Notes: a model not told the origin generated them from the sequence alone. A stretch of DNA of 64,000 bases from Streptomyces radiopugnans (GCF_900110735.1 NZ_FOET01000015.1:87871-151870); one strand, 5' to 3'; counted from the first letter of the stretch, positions 41,167-49,885 are shown. Program-made: numbers and translations.

Positions 41167-42396
41167 TCAGCCGCTGAACTCCCGCAGCCCCTTGAGGGCC
41201 TGGTCCAGCAGGGCCTGCCGGCCCTCGAGCTCGCGCTCCAGCTTCTCCGCCTTGGCGGTGTTGCCGGCCGCACGGGCCTTCTCGATCTGCGCGCGGAGCT
41301 TGTCCACGGCGTCCTGGAGCTGGCCGGTCAGGCCCTCCGCACGCGCCCGGGCCTCGGGGTTGGTGCGGCGCCACTCGGCCTCCTCGGCCTCCTGGATCGC
41401 CCGCTCCACCGCGTGCATCCGGCCCTCGATCCCGGCCCGGGCATCCCGGGGCACATGGCCGACGGCGTCCCAGCGCTCGTTGATCGCGCGGAAGGCCACC
41501 CGGGCCGCCTTCAGGTCGGTGACCGGGAGCAGCTTCTCCGCCTCGGCGGCCAGCTCCTCCTTGCGGGCCAGGTTCTCCCGCTGCTCGGCGTCCCGCTCGG
41601 CGAAGACCTCGCCGCGGGCGGCGAAGAAGACGTCCTGGGCGCCGCGGAAGCGCTGCCACAGCGCGTCCTCGTGCTCGCGCTGGGCCCGGCCGGCGGCCTT
41701 CCACTCCTGCATCAGCTCGCGGTAGCGGGCTGCCGTCGGACCCCAGTCCGTCGAACCGGACAGGGCCTCCGCCTCGGCGACCAGCTTCTCCTTGCGCCGC
41801 CGGGCCTCCTCGCGCTGGGCGTCCAGCGACGCGAAGTGGGCCTTGCGCCGCTTGGAGAAGGCCGAGCGGGCGTGCGAGAAGCGGTGCCACAGCTCGTCGT
41901 CGGACTTGCGGTCCAGCCGGGGCAGGCCCTTCCAGGTGTCCACCAGGGCGCGCAGCCGCTCCCCGGCGGCCCGCCACTGGTCGCTGGCGGCGAGCTCCTC
42001 GGCCTCGGCGACCAGCGCCTCCTTGGCCTTGCGCGCCTCCTCGGCCTGCCGGGCCCGGGCGGCCTTGCGCTCCTCCCGGCGGGTCTCGATCAGCTCGGTG
42101 AGCTGGTCCAGCCGCCTCCCCAGGGCCTCCAGGTCGCCCACCGCGTGCGCCTCTTCGACCTGCTGCCGCAGGTGCCCGACGGCGGCCAGGGCGTCCTTGG
42201 CCGACAGATCGGTGGTCTTCACCCGGCGCTCAAGGAGGTCGATCTCCACGACCAGGCCGTCGTACTTGCGCTCGAAGTAGGCCAGGGCCTCCTCGGGGGC
42301 TCCGGCCTGCCACGAGCCGACGACCTTCTCGCCGTCGGCGGTACGCACGTAAACGGTCCCCGTCTCATCGACGCGGCCCCACGGGTCGCTGCTCAC
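41167..42396 (-). CDS. DUF349-repeat protein
   Basis: 409 aa, highly helical and charged. After an N-terminal WGRVDETGTVYVRT segment there are several DUF349 repeats, each with a W..A..ER.. / DELWHRF..AR..F pattern (for example DDELWHRFSHARSAF, EDALWQRFRGAQDVF). The C-terminus is a coiled coil (QIEKARAAGNTAKAEKLERELEGRQ). Cytoplasmic; function unknown. GTG 42396 has GGAGGAGG six bases upstream. Candidate promoter CGGACA-18-TATGTT on the minus strand (42598-42569). Confidence 0.85.
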   Translation of the reverse strand: MSSDPWGRVDETGTVYVRTADGEKVVGSWQAGAPEEALAYFERKYDGLVVEIDLLERRVKTTDLSAKDALAAVGHLRQQVEEAHAVGDLEALGRRLDQLTELIETRREERKAARARQAEEARKAKEALVAEAEELAASDQWRAAGERLRALVDTWKGLPRLDRKSDDELWHRFSHARSAFSKRRKAHFASLDAQREEARRRKEKLVAEAEALSGSTDWGPTAARYRELMQEWKAAGRAQREHEDALWQRFRGAQDVFFAARGEVFAERDAEQRENLARKEELAAEAEKLLPVTDLKAARVAFRAINERWDAVGHVPRDARAGIEGRMHAVERAIQEAEEAEWRRTNPEARARAEGLTGQLQDAVDKLRAQIEKARAAGNTAKAEKLERELEGRQALLDQALKGLREFSG

Positions 42397-42677
42397 AGCG
42401 CCTCCTCCACATGATGCCGACGGGAGGCGTGCGCTCCCCGGCATCGTCCACGGTTGTCATACGGCCGACGGTCGGATTCGACCGGTCGGGCCGGTCCGGC
42501 CGCACCGGTTCGACCGGCCGGCCGGGGGGTTTGCCCGGCCGTCGGCGCAGGCACCCCGTACAACGCCCAACATAGGCGACCGGTGCCCGCCCTGTCCGCA
42601 TCCCGGGCGACCGAAATCCGGGTGCGCGGCCGCCGGGAGCGGCCGCCGGGCACGGGCGCGGCACCGGCCGCCGGGGG
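42397..42677. other. 281-base gap with DUF349 promoter
   Basis: Between the starts/ends of two minus-strand genes. Contains a minus-strand promoter candidate (CGGACA 42598-42593, TATGTT 42574-42569) and a leader of about 160 bases rich in CCGG-containing inverted repeats. No RNA gene recognised. Confidence 0.4.
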
Positions 42678-43541
42678 TCACTTCTTCCGCACCGTCGCCT
42701 TGTCGATCACCACGGTCGCGTTCGGCTTGGTGTTGCCCGTCTGCGGGTCCGGGGTCATACCGGCGTCGGCGATCTTCTTCAGCACGTCCATGCCCTTGGT
42801 GACGGTGCCGAAGGGGGTGTAGTCCGGGGGCAGCTGGCTGTCCTCGTAGACCAGGAAGAACTGGCTGCCGCCGCTGTCCCGGCCCTCCTTGGTCTGGGCG
42901 TTGTACCGGTTGGCCATGGCGACCGTGCCCGCCGGATAGGTGCCCTTCTTCACCTTCGGGTCGTCGAGGTTCTCGTCCGGGATCGAGTAGCCGGGCTGCT
43001 GGACCTTGCCGTCCTTCGACATGCCGGTGCCGGTGCCGGTCGGGTCGCCGCACTGCAGCACGTAGATGCCCTGGTTCACCAGGCGGTGGCACGGGGAGTG
43101 GTCGAGGTAGCCCTCACCGGCCAGGAACTCGAAGGAGTTCACGGTGCGCGGCGTCTTGGCGGCGTCCATCTCGATCTCGATGTCGCCGCAGGTGGTCTCC
43201 AGCTTCATCGTGTAGGTGGCCGAGGTGTCGATCGACATCTTCGGCTCCTTCTTCCAGTGCTTCTCGCTCGGCTCGCCCTTCGCCGGCTTCTCGCAGGGGT
43301 CCGGGGCCTTGCTGGTGGGCGGGGCGGAGGGCTCGGCGGAGGCCTTGTCGGCCTTCTTGTCGTCCGCCGCCAGGCCGCCCGCGGCCGCGTAGGCGCCGCC
43401 GGCCGCCAGGACCAGGGCCAGGCCGCCCGCGATGGAGGCGTTGCGGATCCGCCCCTTGCGCCGTGCCTCGGCCCGCCGCTGCTGCTGACGCAGGTACTTC
43501 TCGCGGGCGAGCTGCTTGCGCCGCTGCTCACTGCTGACCAC
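42678..43541 (-). CDS. Membrane-anchored cyclophilin-type peptidyl-prolyl isomerase
   Basis: 287 aa. Basic N-terminus (QRRKQLAREKYLRQQQRRAEARRKGR), one membrane segment (about 35-55), an Asp/Lys/Pro linker, then a cyclophilin domain from about 105: TPRTVNSFEFLAGEGYLDHSPCHRL, QCGDPTGTGTG, VAMANRYNAQ, GSQFFLVYED, FGTVTKGMDVL. The catalytic Arg (CHR) is kept. It is probably extracytoplasmic, helping fold secreted proteins. Cysteines in TTCGD, SPCHR and LQCGD, beside one in the linker, could form disulfides. GTG 43541 has AAGGAG seven to eight bases upstream. Confidence 0.9.
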   Translation of the reverse strand: MVSSEQRRKQLAREKYLRQQQRRAEARRKGRIRNASIAGGLALVLAAGGAYAAAGGLAADDKKADKASAEPSAPPTSKAPDPCEKPAKGEPSEKHWKKEPKMSIDTSATYTMKLETTCGDIEIEMDAAKTPRTVNSFEFLAGEGYLDHSPCHRLVNQGIYVLQCGDPTGTGTGMSKDGKVQQPGYSIPDENLDDPKVKKGTYPAGTVAMANRYNAQTKEGRDSGGSQFFLVYEDSQLPPDYTPFGTVTKGMDVLKKIADAGMTPDPQTGNTKPNATVVIDKATVRKK

Positions 43542-43733
43542 GGGTCGTCTCCTTCGAATCCTTCGGGGCGTCTGTACGAGGCGTGCGTACGCACACGTGT
43601 GCCACAGCTTGGGCCGTACGGTATACGGGATACGGGTTCGCGGGCTCCGTCCCGTCGCCGGTAGGCTCTGTAACCGCTGCCGGCGGCCGGTCCGACGGCC
43701 GCGGCATCCCTGCCGGACGACCGAAGGACGATC

Positions 43734-44456
43734 GTGCTCATTGCCGGGTTCCCCGCCGGGGCCTGGGGGACCAACTGCTATCTGGTCGCCCCCGCCGCGG
43801 GCGAGGAGTGCGTGATCATCGACCCGGGCCACCAGGCCGCCGAAGGCGTCGAGGAGGCCATAGCCAGGCACCGCCTCAAGCCGGTCGCCGTCGTCCTCAC
43901 CCACGGCCACATCGACCACGTGGCCTCCGTGGTCCCGGTGTGCGGCGCGCACGGTGTGCCCGCCTGGATCCACCCGGAGGACCGGGAGATGATGAGCGAC
44001 CCCGAGAAGTGGCTGGGCCGCTCCATCGGGCAGCCGCTGATGGGCGAGCTCTCCGTGGGGGAGCCGGACGACGTGGAGGAACTGGCCGACGGCGCCGTGC
44101 TGTCCCTGGCCGGACTGGAGCTGACCGTCTCGCACGCGCCGGGCCATACCAGGGGGTCGGTGACCTTCCGGATGCCCGAGCAGGCCGACGTCCCGCCGGT
44201 GCTGTTCTCGGGCGACCTGCTGTTCGCCGGCTCCATCGGACGCACCGACCTGCCCGGTGGCGACCACGCCGAGATCCTGCGGTCGCTGGCACGCGTGTGC
44301 CTGCCCCTGGACGACTCGACCGTGGTGCTCTCCGGCCACGGCCCCCAGACCACCATCGGCCGCGAGCGCGCCACCAACCCGTTCCTGCGGGAGGTGGCCG
44401 CCGGCGGCCCGTTCGGAACGGGAGGCGGCACCGCCGCCCCGCGACGAGGAATGTGA
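43734..44456 (+). CDS. MBL-fold metallohydrolase (glyoxalase II-like)
   Basis: 240 aa. GTNCYLV near the start, the metal motif THGHIDH, HAPGHTRGSV, FSGDLLFAGSIGRTDL and the C-terminal LSGHGPQTTIG are the full set of metal ligands of the glyoxalase II/YcbL group. It likely hydrolyses a thioester such as an acyl-thiol adduct; the substrate is unknown. GTG 43734 has GAAGGA upstream. hisS starts 13 bases after its stop, an arrangement conserved in actinobacteria. Confidence 0.88.
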   Translation: MLIAGFPAGAWGTNCYLVAPAAGEECVIIDPGHQAAEGVEEAIARHRLKPVAVVLTHGHIDHVASVVPVCGAHGVPAWIHPEDREMMSDPEKWLGRSIGQPLMGELSVGEPDDVEELADGAVLSLAGLELTVSHAPGHTRGSVTFRMPEQADVPPVLFSGDLLFAGSIGRTDLPGGDHAEILRSLARVCLPLDDSTVVLSGHGPQTTIGRERATNPFLREVAAGGPFGTGGGTAAPRRGM

Positions 44457-44469
44457 CGACGAAGAAGAC

Positions 44470-45729
44470 GTGAGCACCTTCTCCGCCCCCAGGGGCACCT
44501 ATGACCTGATCCCCCCGGAGTCGGCCGACTACCTCGCGGTGCGCGAGGCGATCGCCGCGCCGCTGCGGCGCGCCGGCTACGGCTACATCGAGACGCCCGG
44601 CTTCGAGAACGTCGAGCTGTTCGCCCGCGGTGTCGGCGAGTCCACCGACATCGTGACCAAGGAGATGTACACCCTCACCACCAAGGGAGGCAGCCGCCTG
44701 GCGCTGCGCCCCGAGGGCACCGCGCCGGTCGTCCGCGCCGTACTGGAGCACAACCTGCACCGCGGCGCGCTGCCGGTGAAGGTCTGGTACTCCGGCTCGC
44801 AGTACCGCTACGAGCGCCCCCAGGCCGGCCGCTACCGGCACTTCTCCCAGGTCGGCGCCGAGGCGCTGGGCGCCGAGGACCCGGCCCTGGACGCCGAGCT
44901 GATCATCCTGGCGGTGGACGCGTACCGCTCGCTGGGGCTGCGGAACTTCCGGCTGCTGCTGAACTCCCTGGGCGACCGCGAGTGCCGCCCGGTCTACCGC
45001 GCGGCCCTCCAGGACTTCCTGCGCGGACTCGACCTGGACGAGGACACCCGCGCCCGCGTCGAGATCAACCCGCTGCGCGTGCTGGACGACAAGCGCGAGG
45101 CCGTCCAGAAGCAGCTCGCCGGCGCGCCGATGATGCCCGACCACCTGTGCGAGGCGTGCAAGGAGTACCACGAGCAGGTGCGCGGGCTGCTGACGGCGGC
45201 CGGGGTGGAGTTCGAGGACGACGAGAAGCTGGTGCGCGGCCTGGACTACTACACCCGCACCACCTTCGAGTTCGTCCACGACGGGCTCGGCTCGCAGTCC
45301 GCGGTCGGCGGCGGCGGCCGCTACGACGGCCTGTCGGAGATGATCGGCGGCCCGCCGCTGCCGTCGGTGGGCTGGGCGCTGGGCGTGGACCGCACGGTCC
45401 TGGCCCTGCGGGCCGAGGGCGTGGAGCTCCCGCAGCCCTCGCGCACCCAGGTCTTCGCCGTCCCGCTGGGGGAGGAGGCGAGGCGCGCGCTGTTCGGCGT
45501 GGTCACCGAGCTGCGCCGGCAGGGGATCGCGACGGACTTCGCGTACGGCGGCCGCGGTCTGAAGAACGGCATGAAGTCGGCCAACCGCTCGGGGGCGGCG
45601 TACGCCGTCGTGGCCGGGGAGCGGGATCTGGCCGAGGGGGTCGTCCAGGTCAAGAACCTCGACAGCGGCGAGCAGGTCCCGGTGCCGCTGGACGGTGTGG
45701 TGGCGGAACTGCGACGGAATCTCGCCTGA
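44470..45729 (+). CDS. hisS: Histidyl-tRNA synthetase
   Basis: 419 aa class II synthetase. APRGTYDLIPPES at the start, motif 2 in YSGSQYRYERPQAGRYRHFSQ, the histidine A signature LVRGLDYYTRTTFEF, GGGRYDGL and motif 3 around GWALGVDR. The C-terminal anticodon-binding domain begins about 330 (TQVFAVPLGEEARR). Charges tRNA-His. GTG 44470 follows GACGACGAAGAAGAC; the ribosome site is weak but the N-terminus is canonical. Confidence 0.97.
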   Translation: MSTFSAPRGTYDLIPPESADYLAVREAIAAPLRRAGYGYIETPGFENVELFARGVGESTDIVTKEMYTLTTKGGSRLALRPEGTAPVVRAVLEHNLHRGALPVKVWYSGSQYRYERPQAGRYRHFSQVGAEALGAEDPALDAELIILAVDAYRSLGLRNFRLLLNSLGDRECRPVYRAALQDFLRGLDLDEDTRARVEINPLRVLDDKREAVQKQLAGAPMMPDHLCEACKEYHEQVRGLLTAAGVEFEDDEKLVRGLDYYTRTTFEFVHDGLGSQSAVGGGGRYDGLSEMIGGPPLPSVGWALGVDRTVLALRAEGVELPQPSRTQVFAVPLGEEARRALFGVVTELRRQGIATDFAYGGRGLKNGMKSANRSGAAYAVVAGERDLAEGVVQVKNLDSGEQVPVPLDGVVAELRRNLA

Positions 45730-45740
45730 CTCGTTGTGCG

Positions 45741-45750
45741 TTGTGCACAA
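45741..45750. promoter_or_regulatory. Palindrome TTGTGCACAA before the VKOR gene
   Basis: Perfect ten-base palindrome, with a preceding GTTGTGC copy at 45733-45739. It lies in the 58-base gap between hisS and the VKOR gene. TTGTNNACAA palindromes are typical of MarR-type regulators; the link is only suggestive. Confidence 0.35.
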
Positions 45751-45787
45751 TGAAGAACCCCACCTGAGACGACGGGATGACTCGACC

Positions 45788-46450
45788 ATGACGACGACCA
45801 CGGCACCCCGGGACGAAGCGGCCCGCACCGGCGACGACGGCGGCGGGCCGCCCGCGGGGGGTGCCGTGGGCGCGGGCCGTGCCTACGCCCTGCTGCTGGT
45901 GATCACCGGTCTGGCCGGAGTGCTCGCCGCCTGGGTGATCACGGTCGACAAGTTCAGACTGCTGGAGGCCAAGCTCACCGGGGACACGCTGGACATGGCG
46001 TGCGACATCAACCCGATCGTCTCCTGCGGCAGCGTGATGGAGAGCCCGCAGGCCGAGGCGTTCGGCTTCCCCAACCCGGTGCTCGGCCTGGTCACCTACG
46101 GCATGATCGTCGCCGTCGGCATGGGCCTGCTGGCCGGGGCGCGCTTCCCCCGCTGGTACTGGCTGACCATGAACGCCGGCATGCTCTTCGGAGTCGGCTT
46201 CTGCACCTGGCTGATGTACCAGTCGCTGTACGAGATCGGCAAGCTGTGCCTGTGGTGCAACCTGGCCTGGGTCGCCACCCTGCTGATGTTCTGGTACACG
46301 ACCTTCCGCAACATCCACAACGGCTTCCTGCCCGCCCCGGCCTGGCTGCGCGAGGGCGTGCGGGAGTTCCACTGGGTGATCCCCGCGGTCCACGTCGGCA
46401 TCATCGGCATGCTGGTCCTGACCCGCTGGTGGGACTTCTGGACGAGCTGA
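45788..46450 (+). CDS. Vitamin K epoxide reductase-family membrane protein
   Basis: 220 aa with five membrane segments. After a hydrophilic start, the first helix (YALLLVITGLAGVLAAWVI) precedes the loop MACDINPIVSCGSVM with the shuttle cysteines. The active-site CxxC is LCLWCNL near residue 155. Bacterial VKOR proteins reoxidise DsbA-like partners with menaquinone as acceptor, allowing disulfide formation outside the membrane. The window's DsbA-like protein (3228-3761) has no signal peptide and is not an obvious partner. ATG 45788; a GGGA motif lies about 14 bases upstream. Confidence 0.9.
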   Translation: MTTTTAPRDEAARTGDDGGGPPAGGAVGAGRAYALLLVITGLAGVLAAWVITVDKFRLLEAKLTGDTLDMACDINPIVSCGSVMESPQAEAFGFPNPVLGLVTYGMIVAVGMGLLAGARFPRWYWLTMNAGMLFGVGFCTWLMYQSLYEIGKLCLWCNLAWVATLLMFWYTTFRNIHNGFLPAPAWLREGVREFHWVIPAVHVGIIGMLVLTRWWDFWTS

Positions 46451-46455
46451 TCCGT

Positions 46456-46513
46456 GAACGGCCGGAGGGCCGTCCCGTGCCGTCACCGGTGCGGGGCGGC
46501 CCTCCGGCCGTTC
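46456..46513 (+). terminator. Terminator after the VKOR gene
   Basis: Perfect 16-bp arms GAACGGCCGGAGGGCC / GGCCCTCCGGCCGTTC with a 26-base, partly self-pairing loop, six bases after the stop. Confidence 0.7.
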
Positions 46514-46560
46514 GTCCCGGAGGCGCCGGCGCTGCCGGTACGACTGTCGGCGGCGTGACT

Positions 46561-46566
46561 TAGGGT
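46561..46566 (+). promoter_or_regulatory. -10 hexamer TAGGGT of a leaderless start
   Basis: TAGGGT ends eight bases before GTG 46575. The alternative TTG at 46566 overlaps the hexamer, so GTG and a leaderless message fit better. Confidence 0.5.
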
Positions 46567-46574
46567 TGCGTTCC

Positions 46575-47942
46575 GTGGAACCGGATCTGTTCACCGCCGC
46601 CGCCGAGGAGCGCCAGGAGAAGGACCCGTCCGCCTCCCCCCTGGCGGTCCGGATGCGGCCGCGCACCCTGGACGAGGTCGTCGGCCAGCAGCACCTGCTG
46701 CGCCCGGGCTCCCCGCTGCGCCGCCTGGTCGGCGAGGGCGGGAAGGGGCCCGCGGGGCCGTCGTCGGTGATCCTGTGGGGGCCGCCGGGCACCGGCAAGA
46801 CGACCCTGGCCTACGTCGTCAGCAAGGCCACCGACAAGCGCTTCACGGAGCTGTCGGCCATCACCGCCGGGGTCAAGGAGGTCCGGGCCGTCATCGACGG
46901 CGCACGGCGCTCGTCGGGCGCCTACGGCAAGGACACCGTGCTGTTCCTGGACGAGATCCACCGCTTCAGCAAGGCGCAGCAGGACTCGCTGCTGCCGGCC
47001 GTGGAGAACCGCTGGGTCACCCTCATCGCGGCGACGACGGAGAACCCGTACTTCTCGGTGATCTCCCCGCTGCTGTCCCGCTCGCTGCTGCTGACCCTGG
47101 AGCCGCTGACCGACGACGACCTGCGCGGGCTGCTGCGCCGAGCGGTCGCCGACGAGCGCGGGCTGGCGGGTGCGGTGGAGCTGCCGGGGGACGCCGAGGC
47201 GCATCTGCTGCGGATCGCCGGCGGCGACGCGCGCCGGGCGCTCACCGCGCTGGAGGCGGGCGCGGGCGCGGCCCTGGACAAGGGCGAGCGGGAGATCACC
47301 CTGGCGACGCTGGAGGAGGCCGTCGACCGGGCGGCGGTGAAGTACGACCGCGACGGGGACCAGCACTACGACGTGGCCAGCGCGCTCATCAAGTCCATCA
47401 GGGGATCGGACGTGGACGCGGCCCTGCACTACCTGGCCCGGATGATAGAGGCGGGGGAGGACCCGCGGTTCATCGCCCGGCGGCTGATGATCTCCGCCAG
47501 CGAGGACATCGGCCTGGCCGATCCCACGGCCCTGCAGACCGCCGTGGCCGCGGCCCAGGCGGTGGCGATGATCGGCTTCCCCGAGGCGCGGATCACGCTC
47601 GCCCAGGCGACCGTCGCCCTGGCCCTCGCCCCGAAGTCCAACGCCGCCTACCTGGCGATCGACGCGGCCCTGGCGGACGTACGGGCGGGCCTGGCCGGCC
47701 CCGTGCCGCGGCACCTGCGCGACGGCCACTACCAGGGCGCGAGGAAGATGGGCCACGGCGAGGGCTACCGCTACCCGCACGACCTGCCCGGCGGCATCGC
47801 CGCGCAGCAGTACGCCCCGGACGGCGTCCACGGCAGGCGCTACTACGAGCCGACGCGGTACGGGGCGGAGGCCCGGTACGCCGAGGTGGCGGAGCGGGTG
47901 CGGGCCAGGCTGCGGGGTGAGGGGGCGCCGGACAAGCCCTGA
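46575..47942 (+). CDS. rarA: Replication-associated recombination ATPase RarA (MgsA)
   Basis: 455 aa AAA+ clamp-loader-like ATPase. Starts EPDLFTAAAEERQ, then RPRTLDEVVGQQHLL, Walker A GPPGTGKT (69-76), Walker B LFLDEIHRFSKAQQD, sensor 1 IAATTENP, and the RarA C-terminal tetramerisation part (ASALIKSIRGSDVDAALHYLARM, MGHGEGYRYPHD). It acts at stalled replication forks. The start is supported by the -10 hexamer just upstream. It is convergent with the DUF2470 gene. Confidence 0.92.
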   Translation: MEPDLFTAAAEERQEKDPSASPLAVRMRPRTLDEVVGQQHLLRPGSPLRRLVGEGGKGPAGPSSVILWGPPGTGKTTLAYVVSKATDKRFTELSAITAGVKEVRAVIDGARRSSGAYGKDTVLFLDEIHRFSKAQQDSLLPAVENRWVTLIAATTENPYFSVISPLLSRSLLLTLEPLTDDDLRGLLRRAVADERGLAGAVELPGDAEAHLLRIAGGDARRALTALEAGAGAALDKGEREITLATLEEAVDRAAVKYDRDGDQHYDVASALIKSIRGSDVDAALHYLARMIEAGEDPRFIARRLMISASEDIGLADPTALQTAVAAAQAVAMIGFPEARITLAQATVALALAPKSNAAYLAIDAALADVRAGLAGPVPRHLRDGHYQGARKMGHGEGYRYPHDLPGGIAAQQYAPDGVHGRRYYEPTRYGAEARYAEVAERVRARLRGEGAPDKP

Positions 47943-48001
47943 GGGCCCGCCGCCGGCTCCGCCGGGCCCCGCGCGTTCCCGGCGCCGTGGCCCTGGACCC
48001 C

Positions 48002-48898
48002 TCAGGACGCGGAACCGGCCTCGAACAGGGCCCGGACCGCACGGCGCAGCCCCGACGCGTCCCGCACCGGCCGCGGGAAGTCGAAGAGCGCGTCGAAGCC
48101 CCGCCCGTCCGCGCAGAACCGCACCCGCAGCCCGAAGCGGTCCAGGGCCACGGGCACCACCGCCTCCCAGGCGCCGCAGGCCCGCTCCCGCTCGCCCAGC
48201 AGCGAGCACAGCCCGCGCAGCAGGTCGTCGTGGGCGGTGGCGAGGTGCTGCAGGAACTCGGCCTCGTGGCGCGCCAGGGGGTCGGGCGCCGCGGCGGCGA
48301 ACTCGTCCGGCTCGACGTGCCCCTCACCCCGCAGATCGCCGATCCACCCCTCGCCGACCTCCAGCCGCAGCGGTGTCCACGCCGCGCCCGGGAACGGCCC
48401 CGAGGGGTGCCGCTCGGCCATCAGCCGGGCGCAGGACGCCCGCTCGCCGCCGGAGACGGGGGTGAGCCAGCCCGCGACCTCGGCCCGGCCGCGAACGCGG
48501 TGGGGCACCGCGACGGGCGCCACGTCGGTGATCTCCATCACGACGGCCAGATCGCCGTCCCGGGCGTGGGCCGCGGCCCGGGCGGCCGGGGAACCGGCCG
48601 GGACCAGCAGGAGCACGTCCCCCTCGGGGGTGACGGCGCGGGCCTCGCAGGCACCTTGGCCCGGCCACTCCGGATCGCCCAGGTCCGCACCGGGAATGAC
48701 CAGGGCGGCCGAGGCGTTCGACTCGACGAGGGTACGCATCCGCTCGGCGGCTCCGGGCCGCCGTTCGTCAGGCTCCGCCTCGGGACGCGGCTGACCCCTC
48801 CTCGCGCTCTCCGCCCCGGCGGCGGCTCCGGCACTGCCGCCGGGGCCGCCGCCGCGTGCGGAACCGGCGCCGGGCAGGGGGCTCCCAGGTCGAAACAT
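48002..48898 (-). CDS. DUF2470 (HugZ C-terminal-like) protein
   Basis: 298 aa. A Gly/Ala-rich start (1-50), a split-barrel-like FMN-binding-type region about 55-200 (RMRTLVESNASAALVI, AVTPEGDVLLLVPAGS, RVRGRAEVAGWLTPV), and a C-terminal DUF2470 domain (HEAEFLQHLATAHDDLLRGL, GLRVRFCADGRGFDALFDFPRP). This layout occurs in HugZ-type haem-utilisation proteins, suggesting haem or iron chemistry. Support comes from the iron-box-like sequence 15 bases before its ATG. GGAGGAG lies six bases before ATG 48898. Enzyme activity is not proven. Confidence 0.8.
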   Translation of the reverse strand: MFRPGSPLPGAGSARGGGPGGSAGAAAGAESARRGQPRPEAEPDERRPGAAERMRTLVESNASAALVIPGADLGDPEWPGQGACEARAVTPEGDVLLLVPAGSPAARAAAHARDGDLAVVMEITDVAPVAVPHRVRGRAEVAGWLTPVSGGERASCARLMAERHPSGPFPGAAWTPLRLEVGEGWIGDLRGEGHVEPDEFAAAAPDPLARHEAEFLQHLATAHDDLLRGLCSLLGERERACGAWEAVVPVALDRFGLRVRFCADGRGFDALFDFPRPVRDASGLRRAVRALFEAGSAS

Positions 48899-48912
48899 GC
48901 GTTCTCCTCCGC

Positions 48913-48931
48913 TAAGGTTAGGCTCACCTAA
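48913..48931. promoter_or_regulatory. Iron box (DmdR/IdeR-type) between the DUF2470 gene and rpsD
   Basis: TAAGGTTAGGCTCACCTAA differs by one base from TTAGGTTAGGCTCACCTAA, the Streptomyces DmdR1 iron-box sequence as I recall it. It lies 15 bases before the DUF2470 start (minus) and 23 bases before the rpsD GTG (plus). A TAAATT hexamer (48929-48934) overlaps its right end and could be the rpsD -10. Binding of an iron-loaded repressor would be expected to shut off the DUF2470 gene and might affect rpsD. Confidence 0.75.
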
Positions 48932-48953
48932 ATTACACGGAGGTCCGTTCAAC

Positions 48954-49565
48954 GTGAACCAGTCGCGTCCCAAGGTCAAGAAGTCGCGTGCGCTCGGCAT
49001 CGCGCTGACCCCGAAGGCCGTGAAGTACTTCGAGCAGCGCCCGTACCCGCCGGGCGAGCACGGCCGGGGCCGCAAGCAGAACAGCGACTACAAGGTCCGG
49101 CTGCTGGAGAAGCAGCGACTGCGCGCCCAGTACGACATCAGCGAGCGCCAGATGGCCCGCGCCTACGACCGCGCCCGCAAGGCCGAGGGCAAGACGGGCG
49201 AGGCCCTGGTCATCGAGCTGGAGCGCCGCCTGGACGCGCTCGTCCTGCGTTCGGGGATCGCCCGCACCATCTACCAGGCCCGCCAGATGGTCGTGCACGG
49301 CCACATCGAGGTCAACGGCCGCAAGGTCGACAAGCCCTCCTTCCGCGTCCGCCCGGAGGACGTGGTGTCCGTCCGCGAGCGCAGCCGCGCCAAGCACCCC
49401 TTCCAGGTGGCGCGCGAGGGCGGTTACGCGCCCGACGGCGAGACCCCGCGCTACCTCCAGGTCAACCTCCAGGCGCTGGCCTTCCGCCTGGACCGCGAGC
49501 CGAACCGCAAGGAGATCCCGGTCGTCTGCGACGAGCAGCTCGTCGTGGAGTACTACGCCCGCTGA
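48954..49565 (+). CDS. rpsD: 30S ribosomal protein S4
   Basis: 203 aa. NQSRPKVKKSRALG start, PYPPGEHGRGR, and the S4 RNA-binding domain RRLDALVLRSGIARTIYQARQMVVHGHIEVNGRKVDKPSFRV. It lacks the zinc-binding cysteines of the C+ form. Primary 16S rRNA-binding protein that nucleates 30S assembly. It stands alone, away from the ribosomal operons, as usual in streptomycetes. GTG 48954 has GGAGG 11 bases upstream. Confidence 0.97.
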   Translation: MNQSRPKVKKSRALGIALTPKAVKYFEQRPYPPGEHGRGRKQNSDYKVRLLEKQRLRAQYDISERQMARAYDRARKAEGKTGEALVIELERRLDALVLRSGIARTIYQARQMVVHGHIEVNGRKVDKPSFRVRPEDVVSVRERSRAKHPFQVAREGGYAPDGETPRYLQVNLQALAFRLDREPNRKEIPVVCDEQLVVEYYAR

Positions 49566-49885
49566 TCCCGCACCGCGCCCGTACCGCCCCTGCCGCCCGC
49601 CCCGGGCGGCAGGGGCGGTACGGGCGTCCGGACCTCCCGGTCCCCGGCCCTCCTGACGTCCCGCGCGGCAGGAGGGCCGCGGCGCGTCGCGCACCGGCGC
49701 GCGGGCGCGGGCCGGTGCCGCCGGGCCGGGGGAGCGCGGTGCGGGGACAATGCGGTACGGGCGACGGCCCGCGGCGCGATAAGGTCGGTATCCGCCGTCG
49801 CACCCGTGAGATCGGTGGGCAGGTACCCCCACGAACCGCAGGACGCGGCGGCCGACCCCATACGACCCGAGGGAAGCGGTGCAGC
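49566..49885. other. 320-base intergenic region after rpsD
   Basis: Holds the rpsD terminator (49577-49625), several GC-rich inverted repeats, and TAAGGT (49780-49785) as possible -10 for the DUF948-alaS operon, about 100 bases before its first gene. No RNA gene recognised. Confidence 0.5.
49577..49625 (+). terminator. Terminator of rpsD
   Basis: Perfect 23-bp inverted repeat, left arm starting GCCCGTACCGCCCC, with a three-base loop CCC, 11 bases after the rpsD stop. The longest perfect stem in the window. Confidence 0.9.
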
